A program made the translations under genes and the position numbers. A stretch of 33,110 bases of DNA from CAZOEL01 sp964578835 (GTDB lineage Bacteria; Desulfobacterota; Syntrophobacteria; Syntrophobacterales; Syntrophobacteraceae): positions 1 to 33,110 of the forward strand of contig CAZOEL010000076.1 in NCBI GenBank assembly GCA_964578835.1, in the 5' to 3' direction. The first letter of the stretch is position 1, and each line of letters starts with the position of its first letter. Of this stretch, positions 23,211 through 30,496 are shown piece after piece. The notes beneath the pieces are model-generated. The model did not search any database and was not told the origin of the DNA. It worked only from the letters and a program-made list of their open reading frames with translations.

Positions 23211-24182
23211 ATGGTTAGAGCTGTGATGGTAATGGCGTTTGCAGGTCTGCTTCTGCTCGTTGCATCGAGAGGGGATGCAGGATTGGCGCAATACCTCTAT
23301 GACAAGTTCGAAAAAGAAAGTATTGAGAAAGGATGGGAGATTAAAATCGTCCCTGTTGGCGCGCGGCAAAGGAAGATCATGTGGAAAGGACCTAAACCGT
23401 CATGGAAGAATGGGGCGATCATCGCTCTACACGGCGGAGGCGGAACGTATTCGAACTTTGGCGCGAACATACGACTCGGAAAGCCCATGGTAGATTTTGG
23501 CGAACTGGCCATATCCGAAGGATTCGCAATCATTTCGCTTGACTCCGAGGACGGATTGCTGAGAGATGAAAAGGGCGTTTCCTGCGGAAAGAGATGGCTT
23601 TCCTTAGGCGGTGATACAGAAAACAACCCTGATTTGGAGTTCATAAAAAAGGTAATCAGAGAAGTGATTCCCGCTTTGCGTCCCGAGAACAGCTCAAAAA
23701 GCATATTCATGACGGGCATCTCGAACGGCGGTTTTATGACTGTCCTGGCTGCGACACATTTTGAAGATGAAATAGACGCGTTTGCGCCGGTTTCCGCCGG
23801 TGATCCCTGTGGAATCTACGTGGACTGTGCGAAGGGGTCTATCTTGAGAGCCACGCCGGGATTGTTTTTAGATCTCGAGACCAAGATGCCTGTGAATGAA
23901 GAAGGTGCGTGCAAGGCAAAGAGTTATGCTCATGAGCTGAAATGGATAAAATCGAAAAACAATAAGCCTTTCAAGCTTTTCTATCATCAGGGAGACGGCG
24001 TTCTTGACACCTCGTGCAAGGAGAAGGTTCAGCAGCTTCTTGTCGGAAATGGGTATGCGGATGCGGGGTCCTTTATTCTAAAGAAGGGCAGGAGAAGCAT
24101 CTTCAATCATTTTTGGAAAGAAGAATATAATAAACCTCTGATCGAGTTTTTCCTTAAATATTCGAGAAGAGCAAGTCAATGA
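23211..24182 (+). CDS. Secreted alpha/beta hydrolase, PHB depolymerase/feruloyl esterase-like
   Basis: This 323-residue protein has a Sec signal peptide (residues 1-23: MVR, hydrophobic core MVMAFAGLLLLVA, cleavage after DA). The mature part has the LHGGGG oxyanion loop at 73-78, nucleophile S171 in GISNGG, a probable acid at D262 or D266 in QGDGVLD, and H300 in FNHFW. This is the order of LpqC/PHB-depolymerase-type esterases. Several cysteines (SCG, DPC, VDC, SC) suggest disulfides in the periplasm. The gene overlaps the start of the TPR-PilZ gene by four bases (ATGA), so it belongs to the same transcript. It may hydrolyse an ester of the exported product or of its carrier molecule outside the cytoplasm. 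The specific substrate is unknown. Confidence 0.83.
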   Translation: MVRAVMVMAFAGLLLLVASRGDAGLAQYLYDKFEKESIEKGWEIKIVPVGARQRKIMWKGPKPSWKNGAIIALHGGGGTYSNFGANIRLGKPMVDFGELAISEGFAIISLDSEDGLLRDEKGVSCGKRWLSLGGDTENNPDLEFIKKVIREVIPALRPENSSKSIFMTGISNGGFMTVLAATHFEDEIDAFAPVSAGDPCGIYVDCAKGSILRATPGLFLDLETKMPVNEEGACKAKSYAHELKWIKSKNNKPFKLFYHQGDGVLDTSCKEKVQQLLVGNGYADAGSFILKKGRRSIFNHFWKEEYNKPLIEFFLKYSRRASQ

Positions 24183-25621
24183 GAAATTTCATCCCACGGA
24201 TCACACCATTAGGAAAGGCCCCTCGAGCGAAGCTGCTGGTGGCCTACACGCATTTTGAAAATGGGGACCATGAAAAGACCATTGCGGAGTGCGAATCCGC
24301 CTTGAGATTAAACCCGAAGTTTGAAGACGCCCATCTCCTGCTGGCGAGGACATACACCCAACTGGGAAGGCAACGAGAGGCGATTGCTTCATGCCGATCC
24401 GCTATTGACGCAAATCCGAAGCTAACCGAGGCGTATCTGGTTTTGGGATCGGCTTATCAAGAGATCGGACAAATAGAAGGTGCGGCTGAAGCAAGCGAAA
24501 TGGCGATCCAAGTTGACCCCCAAGACTTCCGATGCCATTTCTTGCATGGGGATGTCTGCTTTGAACGGGGCAGGTATGAGGAGGCAGTGCGCGCATACAG
24601 AACGGCCCTGAAGTTAAACCCTCAGTTGGGAGTGGCCCACAATAAGATTGCGAAGATTTACCTGACGCAGAAAATGGAGGCGGAGGCGATAACGGAAGTG
24701 GCGGCATCCCTTCGGCTCAATCCGACCGTGCCGAAATCGCGACTCTTGTTGGGCGATATCTATGCGGCGCGGGAAGATTACGAACAAGCGCTTACTGAGT
24801 ACCAGGAGGCGGTGGACATAAACCCACAGATGGCGGAAGCTCATTATAAGGCGGGAGAGATGTACCGCAGACTGGGACAGTACAATTTCGCCATTCTCGA
24901 ATACCGGATCGCTCTGTTTATCGACTCGAAGCATGCTGAGGCTCATTGTGGGCTTGGCCGCATCTATCACCGATTTAGGCGGCTCGACGTAGCCATCGCA
25001 GAATTCGAGGCGAGCGTGATGTTGAACCCTCGACTGGATTCAGCATACGCCGAGCTTGGCGATGTCTATGCCGCTCAAGGCTACTACAAAGAGGCCCTAG
25101 ACAATTACCGCTCCGCTCTCGAATTGCTCGGAACGGATTGTGCTGCCGGCGACCAATACTTGCAGGAAGGTCAAGTAGTTAAAGCCATAATCGCCTATCG
25201 CTCTAGGCTCGGCATGCCTCCCACCCTGGTTGTCGGCGCCGAAGGCAAAGAGAGCGCCCCTCAGTCGTTTTTTTCCGGAAAGAACCGGAGGCGGGAGGAA
25301 AGGTTCTCGGTGAGAGTCCCCATTCATTTCGGTTTGGAGGACGGGACGAGACACCCGGTAAAGAGCGTGAATGTGTCCAAGCATGGTTTGCTGATTGAAT
25401 GTTCGAAGGCGTTGGAAGTCGGTTCCGTGGTTGAAATCGAGCTTACGCCGGTCGTTGGGGGCAAAGGCGTTCCGATTGTGGGGAAAGTCGTCAGAGTGGA
25501 GAAGAGGGGGGAAGAGGGAGAAGACTTCTACGGAATCGAGTTGTCTTCTGAAACAGGCGTCAATCAGGCCTGGGATAGCTTCTTTGCGGACCTGAGCTCT
25601 GCTCTCATGGGTGTTCTTTAA
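24179..25621 (+). CDS. TPR-repeat protein with C-terminal PilZ domain
   Basis: This 480-residue protein has no signal peptide. Residues about 15-322 hold nine consecutive 34-residue TPR units (for example HLLLARTYTQLGRQREAI and YAELGDVYAAQGYYKEAL, each ending near NP), with a partial tenth to about 350. After a short linker, residues 370-475 form a PilZ domain with RxxxR (RREER) and NxSxxG (NVSKHG), the two c-di-GMP signatures. The TPR array should bind a partner protein and the PilZ domain should make that binding respond to c-di-GMP. Its start overlaps the esterase stop (ATGA), and the next gene, an HlyD-like export component, follows. This context suggests control of export or of assembly of the biosynthetic complex. 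It shares the PilZ module with the hydrolase at 12400. Confidence 0.9.
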   Translation: MRNFIPRITPLGKAPRAKLLVAYTHFENGDHEKTIAECESALRLNPKFEDAHLLLARTYTQLGRQREAIASCRSAIDANPKLTEAYLVLGSAYQEIGQIEGAAEASEMAIQVDPQDFRCHFLHGDVCFERGRYEEAVRAYRTALKLNPQLGVAHNKIAKIYLTQKMEAEAITEVAASLRLNPTVPKSRLLLGDIYAAREDYEQALTEYQEAVDINPQMAEAHYKAGEMYRRLGQYNFAILEYRIALFIDSKHAEAHCGLGRIYHRFRRLDVAIAEFEASVMLNPRLDSAYAELGDVYAAQGYYKEALDNYRSALELLGTDCAAGDQYLQEGQVVKAIIAYRSRLGMPPTLVVGAEGKESAPQSFFSGKNRRREERFSVRVPIHFGLEDGTRHPVKSVNVSKHGLLIECSKALEVGSVVEIELTPVVGGKGVPIVGKVVRVEKRGEEGEDFYGIELSSETGVNQAWDSFFADLSSALMGVL

Positions 25622-25682
25622 GGGCGATAACGCACTTGGAGGGCGTGGGATTCAAGACTATGACCCTGTGGAGTGTTCCAAA

Positions 25683-27980
25683 ATGAAAAAGACACCGTCA
25701 GAGCTCCCCGAATTCCGGGAGGATCTGGAGATCGTCATTGGAGCTGAAGAGGGGGGAGGATTTCGCTACCTCATCAAAGATCCTCGCTCTGAAGAGATCT
25801 TTGAGCTCGCCGAAGAGGAGTGCTTTCTCTGCAGGGAATTCAACGGCCGTTCGGATTTTGTTGCTATTCAACGAGCCTTCGAGAAGCGCTTTGGCTTGCC
25901 GGTAGAGCTGAATCAACTGAAGGCTTTCGCCCGCCAGATGCGAAGTCTTGGGCTGATGGCTTCGGATGATGGGCCGTTTATCGAGGAATGCCTGGATTCC
26001 AAAGACCCGAAGGTATACGCGCTCTTCGACCCCGACCGTCTATTCGCCCGTCTGGCTCGAAGTATCGGATGGTGTTTTACCCGCTCCTTTCTCATCGCGG
26101 TTTGCCTAGTTTTAGCTGTAGGCGCTGGTCTCGTTTGCAGATATTGGCAGGACTACTTGACCGATTTCAGCTTGTTGAGAGAATCCAATTTCGCTCTCTA
26201 TATATTCTTGTTGGGATCCTTTGCTCTCAACCCGGTAGCCGAGCTCACCAAAGGGATTGTCTGCAAAAACTATGGCGGATCAGTGCATGCCTTCAACTTG
26301 AGCTTCGCATACAGGATCGTCCCGATTTTCTTTTGCGACCTGTCGAACGCCATGTGGAAGATGTCAAAGTCGGAGCGAGCATGGATCTTTTCTTCAGCCA
26401 TAGTCTCCCAAGTGCTGCTCTGGGGAGTGGGAACCATCGGGTGGATGCTTTCCGATCCCGGAGCTAAGATGAACGCGTTTTGGACTTTGTTCACTCTTGC
26501 CGCCGGGATTTTTGCGCTGTTGAGGATGGTCCCACTTCTTGAACAGGATGGTTATTACCTCCTGAGCGACTGGCTCGAGATTATCGATTTGCAGTCACGC
26601 GCCAAGCGGTTTGTAAAATTTTGGATATTTCTCAAGCCCCTGCCGGAGCCTCTATCTCCGAGAGAGACCAAAATATTCAAGATATACGGGCTTGCCGCCT
26701 TTGTTTTTGAATTTGTGTATTGGGGTTTGCTTCTGGGATTGTTGGGGTTTAACCTGATAGCTTCGTTGAAAGGAGTGGGAGCCTGCATTTTCTTGGGGAT
26801 TCTTTATCTAAGGTTTGAAAAATCGCTAACGAGACAGAAAATGAAGACTTTTATTATCGGAGACATGATGGTCGACGAATGCGGGGGCGTGAAACTGCGG
26901 CTTTTGATCAGGCTGATGCTTTATGCCGGCTTCATTTTGCTCATGTTTGTTCCTTACCCCTACGAGGCTGGCGGCAAGTTCACAGTCTTGCCTACATATG
27001 AAGCTGGAATCCGCCCCCAAGTGCCCGGCGACATCGGAGAGGTCTTTGTTAAAGAGGGGGAATGGGTTCAAGCGGGCCAGATAGTGGGTAAGCTAAGCGG
27101 ACGGGAACAACGAAAGAAGGTGGAGCAATTAGAGGCGGCCATTCAGAAGTCGCAAGCAAATCTGGAGCTTCTCGAAAAAGGCGCCAAACCCGAAGAGATA
27201 GCGGTAGTCCGGCAGGAGATGAAGGCTGCGGAGACTGCCTATTCTTACAGTAAGAGCCAGGCCAACCGGGCCGAAAAGATGTTCTATGAAAAAGCGATCC
27301 CGGAAAAAGACTTCGAGAACGCATTGAGGATTCGAGATGGAGACAGGGAGCGCCTCGAGACGGCCAAAAAGAATCTGGAGCTGGTTACAAGCGGTTCCCG
27401 GGAGGAGCAGATAAAGGCTGTCAAAGCTGAAATCAGGTCCTATGAGGTTGAACTGGAGGATGCAAGAAGAAATTTGGAAATGATCTCGATGATGAGCCCC
27501 ATCGCCGGACGCGTCATTACTCCGCGGCTCTCAGAAAAGGTTGGGCAGTACATTAACGTCGGCGAGCTCTTTGCGGTAGTGGAAGATGCTAGAACTCTGA
27601 TCGTCGAAATTGCTGTGCCTGAAGAATATCTTGGTGAAATTCGGATAGACGCTCCAGTTAAATTGAGAGCCTGGGCCTACCCAACCACTGTTTTCAAAGG
27701 ACGTGTGCAACAGATTGCGCCTGTGGCGTTCGAGCTCAGCATTGGTAAGATTGAAAGGGCCTACTCCGAACGTGAAGGGATGATCGGACAAAAGGAAATC
27801 CTGAGAGAGAAAGGCAAAGCCGTTCGAGTGCTTTGTGAGCTTGACAATTCAGCTGAGTTGTTAAAGACGGACATGACGGGTTACGGAAAGATCGAATGTA
27901 ACTGGAGACCCGTGGGTATCGCATTTACCGAGTGGCTTACCCGGTTTTTATTTGTCGAAGTCTGGTCCTGGATACCTTGA
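25683..27980 (+). CDS. Degenerate M50-type membrane protein fused to a HlyD-like membrane-fusion domain
   Basis: The start ATG 25683 has GTGGAG nine bases upstream; a GTG at 25611 inside the previous gene would add 24 residues. The 765-residue protein has a PqqD-like winged-helix N-terminus (1-105), about seven transmembrane segments (135-430) and a HlyD-type region (430-745) with a lipoyl/barrel-sandwich half (PGDIGEVFVKEGE), a long coiled coil and the returning half (SPIAGRVI). Peptidase M50 proteins of this fused type have HExxH before CKHYGG. Here the place reads A186-ELTK-190 followed by GIVCKNYGG, so both zinc-binding histidines are lost, while the QDGYYLLSD motif is kept. It should be a non-proteolytic inner-membrane adaptor. 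It pairs with the TolC-like gene at 28295; no ABC or RND transporter gene is in the window. Confidence 0.86.
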   Translation: MKKTPSELPEFREDLEIVIGAEEGGGFRYLIKDPRSEEIFELAEEECFLCREFNGRSDFVAIQRAFEKRFGLPVELNQLKAFARQMRSLGLMASDDGPFIEECLDSKDPKVYALFDPDRLFARLARSIGWCFTRSFLIAVCLVLAVGAGLVCRYWQDYLTDFSLLRESNFALYIFLLGSFALNPVAELTKGIVCKNYGGSVHAFNLSFAYRIVPIFFCDLSNAMWKMSKSERAWIFSSAIVSQVLLWGVGTIGWMLSDPGAKMNAFWTLFTLAAGIFALLRMVPLLEQDGYYLLSDWLEIIDLQSRAKRFVKFWIFLKPLPEPLSPRETKIFKIYGLAAFVFEFVYWGLLLGLLGFNLIASLKGVGACIFLGILYLRFEKSLTRQKMKTFIIGDMMVDECGGVKLRLLIRLMLYAGFILLMFVPYPYEAGGKFTVLPTYEAGIRPQVPGDIGEVFVKEGEWVQAGQIVGKLSGREQRKKVEQLEAAIQKSQANLELLEKGAKPEEIAVVRQEMKAAETAYSYSKSQANRAEKMFYEKAIPEKDFENALRIRDGDRERLETAKKNLELVTSGSREEQIKAVKAEIRSYEVELEDARRNLEMISMMSPIAGRVITPRLSEKVGQYINVGELFAVVEDARTLIVEIAVPEEYLGEIRIDAPVKLRAWAYPTTVFKGRVQQIAPVAFELSIGKIERAYSEREGMIGQKEILREKGKAVRVLCELDNSAELLKTDMTGYGKIECNWRPVGIAFTEWLTRFLFVEVWSWIP

Positions 27981-28164
27981 TCTGTCTTCTATGTGCTGGA
28001 GTCGTAAACAAACGGAAGGCGGTTGTGTGAGCTGATGGGCGCCGACGCGCATCGATGCGGATCTGGTTGCCCTCTGTCGGATTGAGTCCCGCAGTTATAT
28101 TGTCCATGCAATTTTGATTGGCGCGCATAAGATTTGGGCTGTTCCGTTAGGTTACTGTCGTTCC

Positions 28165-28230
28165 GTTCGCCCTGAGCTTGTCGAAGGGCATAAACGAGTC
28201 TGTTCGCCCTTCGACAAGCTTAGGGCGAAC
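28165..28230. repeat. Long inverted repeat, interspersed palindromic repeat type
   Basis: Arms of 25 bases (28165-28189 and 28206-28230) are complementary except for one G/A mismatch, with a 16-base loop. The arm core GCCCTTCGACAAGC is the well-known short interspersed repeat found in many bacterial genomes and metagenomes, often in this paired, hairpin-forming form. It lies in the gap between the HlyD-like and TolC-like genes, so it could pause transcription or protect the upstream mRNA 3' end. It has no T run, so a standard intrinsic terminator is unlikely. Confidence 0.85.
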
Positions 28231-28280
28231 GGGGAAATGGCTCATCCCAACCCTTATGCGCGCGAACAAAAATTTCGTCA

Positions 28281-28289
28281 GGAGGAGGG
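28281..28289 (+). promoter_or_regulatory. Ribosome binding site deciding the TolC-like start
   Basis: GGAGGAGGG ends five bases before the GTG at 28295, immediately in front of a standard signal peptide. The frame is open farther upstream, to 28178, but that part translates the inverted repeat and is not expected to be protein-coding. Confidence 0.7.
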
Positions 28290-28294
28290 CTTTA

Positions 28295-29662
28295 GTGGAA
28301 AATCAGGGGCGCGGTGTAATTGCCGGAATGCCGGGTGCGGTCTTTGCGGTGATCTTATTCTGGTTGGCCGGTCTCTCGCATCTGTGTTGGGCGCAGGGGA
28401 GTGAAAAGATCCTCAGCCTGGAGGAAGCTTACGGCCTGGCGCTGAAAAACGATGAAAAAATCCATATTGCCGAGATAGAAATGCAGAAAGGCCGCCTTCT
28501 GCCCAAGAAAGCGTTGACCATTTTGACGCCCCGAATGACGGTCACCGGTTCTTACGCCAGATTGAACGACCCGATAGAATTTGAGGCTGAACTGGGCAAC
28601 ATCGCCCTTCCCTCCGTCCAGACCGTGCCCCAAGAACAGACAGTAGGAAACTTCGAATACGTGCAGCCGATTTACGAAGGCGAGTTTTTCCCGGCCAGGA
28701 GGCAAGCCGCCCAAGCAGTCGAGCTCACCGCCGAGGGCTACTCTCAGACCGCGCAAGAGATAATGTTCACCGTGGCCCAAGCCTATTATGAAGTGCTCAA
28801 AGGAGAGCGCCTTCTTCAAAATGCGAATGAAAGCGTGACCATGTCTCAAGAAGAGCTCCGGGTATCGGAGTCCAAGCTCAGGGCGGGGGCTGTCACCGAA
28901 GACTCAGTGCTCATGGCGGAGCTCAATCTTTCACGGGCGCAAAGCAGCGTCATCAAAGCTATGAACGGTCTGACAATGGCGCGTGATGTTCTCAGAGATC
29001 TTCTTGGGATGCAGGATCAGCCTCTACGATTGCTCGAGCCACGAAAGCTCGTGGAGGAAAGCGCGAGCTATGAGGAGCAGCTTCAAAAGGCCATGGAAAA
29101 CAGACATGACTACAAACGGAGCGCCATAAAGGTGAAGATGGCCGAGAGCGATGTCGATCTGGTGAAAGCCAAATTCCATCCTAGGCTTGAAGCCGCATGG
29201 GACTATTACAGAGTGTCGGATCCGAGTTTTTCTCAGGAACCGGAATACTGGGCCGCTGGAATAAGACTGAAAATTCCCTTATTCGAAGGCGGCCAGAACT
29301 ACCTCGACCTTAAAGAGAAGAAGCAAAGCCTTCAGCAAGCGAAGCTGGCGGTGGAGGATTTGAGAGGGAATATCGAGCTGGATGTGAGAGGCGCGATGCT
29401 CAAGATTCATACTCAAAAAGCCCTTCTGACCAATGCGACAAAACAGCTGCAACTGGCTGAGCAAAACTATAAGATTGTGTTTTCAAAGTACCACTATGGC
29501 GGAGCAACCTTTTCAGATCTCAGCGAAGCGCATTTAAGGCTCGACTTGGCAAAAACCGATTTTGTCACCAGCACGTTCGATTATCAGGTTTCAATCTTGA
29601 ACATGCAAAAAGCCACCGGCCTTTTCGCACAGGCGTTCGTACCCCGAAGCGGGGAGCGCTGA
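28295..29662 (+). CDS. TolC-like outer membrane efflux protein
   Basis: This 455-residue protein starts at GTG 28295. A signal peptide (residues 1-35, hydrophobic core AVFAVILFWLAGL, cleavage after WAQ) is followed by two outer-membrane-efflux repeats (about 40-235 and 250-450). It shows the usual SLEEAYGLALKN opening, long heptad-like helices (LNLSRAQSSVIKAMNGLTMARDVL) and the second-repeat SLQQAKLAVEDLRGNI and YHYGGATFSDLSEAHLRL segments. It should form a trimeric channel in the outer membrane with a periplasmic tunnel that docks on the HlyD-like protein encoded upstream. The best interpretation is export of the locus product across the envelope. A housekeeping TolC is less likely, because the gene is embedded in the cluster beside a dedicated fusion protein. 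Confidence 0.92.
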   Translation: MENQGRGVIAGMPGAVFAVILFWLAGLSHLCWAQGSEKILSLEEAYGLALKNDEKIHIAEIEMQKGRLLPKKALTILTPRMTVTGSYARLNDPIEFEAELGNIALPSVQTVPQEQTVGNFEYVQPIYEGEFFPARRQAAQAVELTAEGYSQTAQEIMFTVAQAYYEVLKGERLLQNANESVTMSQEELRVSESKLRAGAVTEDSVLMAELNLSRAQSSVIKAMNGLTMARDVLRDLLGMQDQPLRLLEPRKLVEESASYEEQLQKAMENRHDYKRSAIKVKMAESDVDLVKAKFHPRLEAAWDYYRVSDPSFSQEPEYWAAGIRLKIPLFEGGQNYLDLKEKKQSLQQAKLAVEDLRGNIELDVRGAMLKIHTQKALLTNATKQLQLAEQNYKIVFSKYHYGGATFSDLSEAHLRLDLAKTDFVTSTFDYQVSILNMQKATGLFAQAFVPRSGER

Positions 29663-29791
29663 GGAAAGTGATCATTCCAACTCCAGGCGCCGAGCCGGCG
29701 GCGACTGATCTGGCAATATATCCGATCTGAGACGGCGGGCGCGAAACTGGTCCCCATTCAATGCTGTCGGTTAGCTCAGGAGGGGTAAGAT

Positions 29792-30379
29792 ATGGGCTCC
29801 AACGAAAATGAAGATCCTGTCATCATTGTTTCAGGACTTCCGAGGTCAGGGACCTCCATGATGATGCAGATGTGCGAAGCCGGCGGGTTAACTTCTCTGA
29901 TCGATCATGAAAGGGCGCCTGACGAGGATAACCTGCGAGGTTATTACGAGCTGCAGCAAGTCAAAAGATTGGAGGAGGATAAATCCTGGCTGCCCCTCGC
30001 CAGGGGCAAGGTCGTCAAAGTGATTTCCGTACTGCTCAAGCATCTGCCGCAGGAATATCGTTATAAGATCCTTTTTATGCAACGAAACATGGATGAGATC
30101 ATCTCCTCTCAAAAGCAGATGCTCGTGCGCCGGGGAGAGCCGAATCGCTTCGCCGACGAAGATCTCGCCAGGATGTTTCGGAATCATTTAGAGATGATAG
30201 CCCAATGGCTGAGGGATCGGCAGAATTTCGAGGTTCTATATGTCGATTACAATCAGCTCCTGGACAACCCTCTGGAGAAAACGGCCGAGATAAAGCTCTT
30301 TCTCGGAACGGACCTCGATGAGGCGGCTATGACGGCGGTAGTCGATGCGAGCCTGTACCGCCAAAGGAGCAGAGGCTGA
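29792..30379 (+). CDS. Small sulfotransferase-like P-loop protein
   Basis: This 195-residue protein starts at ATG 29792 behind AGGAGGGG. The N-terminal IIVSGLPRSGTSMMM (residues 11-25) matches the 5'-phosphosulfate-binding loop of PAPS sulfotransferases. ILFMQRNMDEIISSQ (about 90-105) resembles the 3'-phosphate-binding strand and helix with R-x-x-x-E-x-x-x-S. A later VLYVDYNQLLDNP matches the conserved Y/D-L-x-x-P segment. It is shorter than typical sulfotransferases (250-300 residues) but has both cofactor motifs, as do many small bacterial homologues. It may sulfate a hydroxyl or amine of the product before export. A hairpin directly after its stop (30381-30403) may end the transcript. Confidence 0.75.
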   Translation: MGSNENEDPVIIVSGLPRSGTSMMMQMCEAGGLTSLIDHERAPDEDNLRGYYELQQVKRLEEDKSWLPLARGKVVKVISVLLKHLPQEYRYKILFMQRNMDEIISSQKQMLVRRGEPNRFADEDLARMFRNHLEMIAQWLRDRQNFEVLYVDYNQLLDNPLEKTAEIKLFLGTDLDEAAMTAVVDASLYRQRSRG

Positions 30380-30380
30380 C

Positions 30381-30403
30381 TTTCGGCGTCCCTTCCGCCG
30401 AAA
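30381..30403 (+). terminator. Hairpin directly after the sulfotransferase-like gene
   Basis: TTTCGGCG (30381-30388) and CGCCGAAA (30396-30403) form a perfect 8-bp stem with a 7-base loop, starting one base after the stop codon. There is no downstream T run on either strand, so this may be a Rho-independent-like pause or an mRNA-stabilising hairpin and not a strong terminator. Confidence 0.4.
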
Positions 30404-30482
30404 ATTGTGAGATTTCAACCGATGGGCGCTCGCAACTACCCTGTGACGCGTGAAGCTTCAGTTAAGAACAGCACCCTTGAAT

Positions 30483-30490
30483 AGGAGGTG
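30483..30490 (+). promoter_or_regulatory. Ribosome binding site deciding the RCC1-protein start
   Basis: AGGAGGTG is a near-perfect anti-16S match ending six bases before ATG 30497. The in-frame GTG at 30488 lies within this site and so is unlikely to be the start. Confidence 0.8.
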
Positions 30491-30496
30491 GATTTC

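Larger units (their letters stand above)
27981..28294 (+). other. Intergenic region between the HlyD-like and TolC-like genes
   Basis: This 314-base gap is the largest in the window. It holds a long inverted repeat (28165-28230), a 12-base perfect palindrome CGCATCGATGCG (28048-28059) and the ribosome binding site of the next gene. A reading frame that continues upstream of the TolC-like start runs through the repeat and is not coding in its own right. No convincing promoter was seen. Confidence 0.7.

Noticed and set aside
25611..25682. GTG start of the M50/HlyD-like protein inside the TPR-PilZ gene
   Set aside because: The added 24 residues have no matching ribosome binding site and no family similarity; ATG 25683 has GTGGAG at good spacing.
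28048..28059. 12-base perfect palindrome as an operator
   Set aside because: It is a single short palindrome without a nearby promoter or regulator gene; chance occurrence is not excluded.
28178..28294. Longer start for the TolC-like protein
   Set aside because: The extension translates the inverted repeat and would place a charged stretch of 39 residues before the signal peptide.
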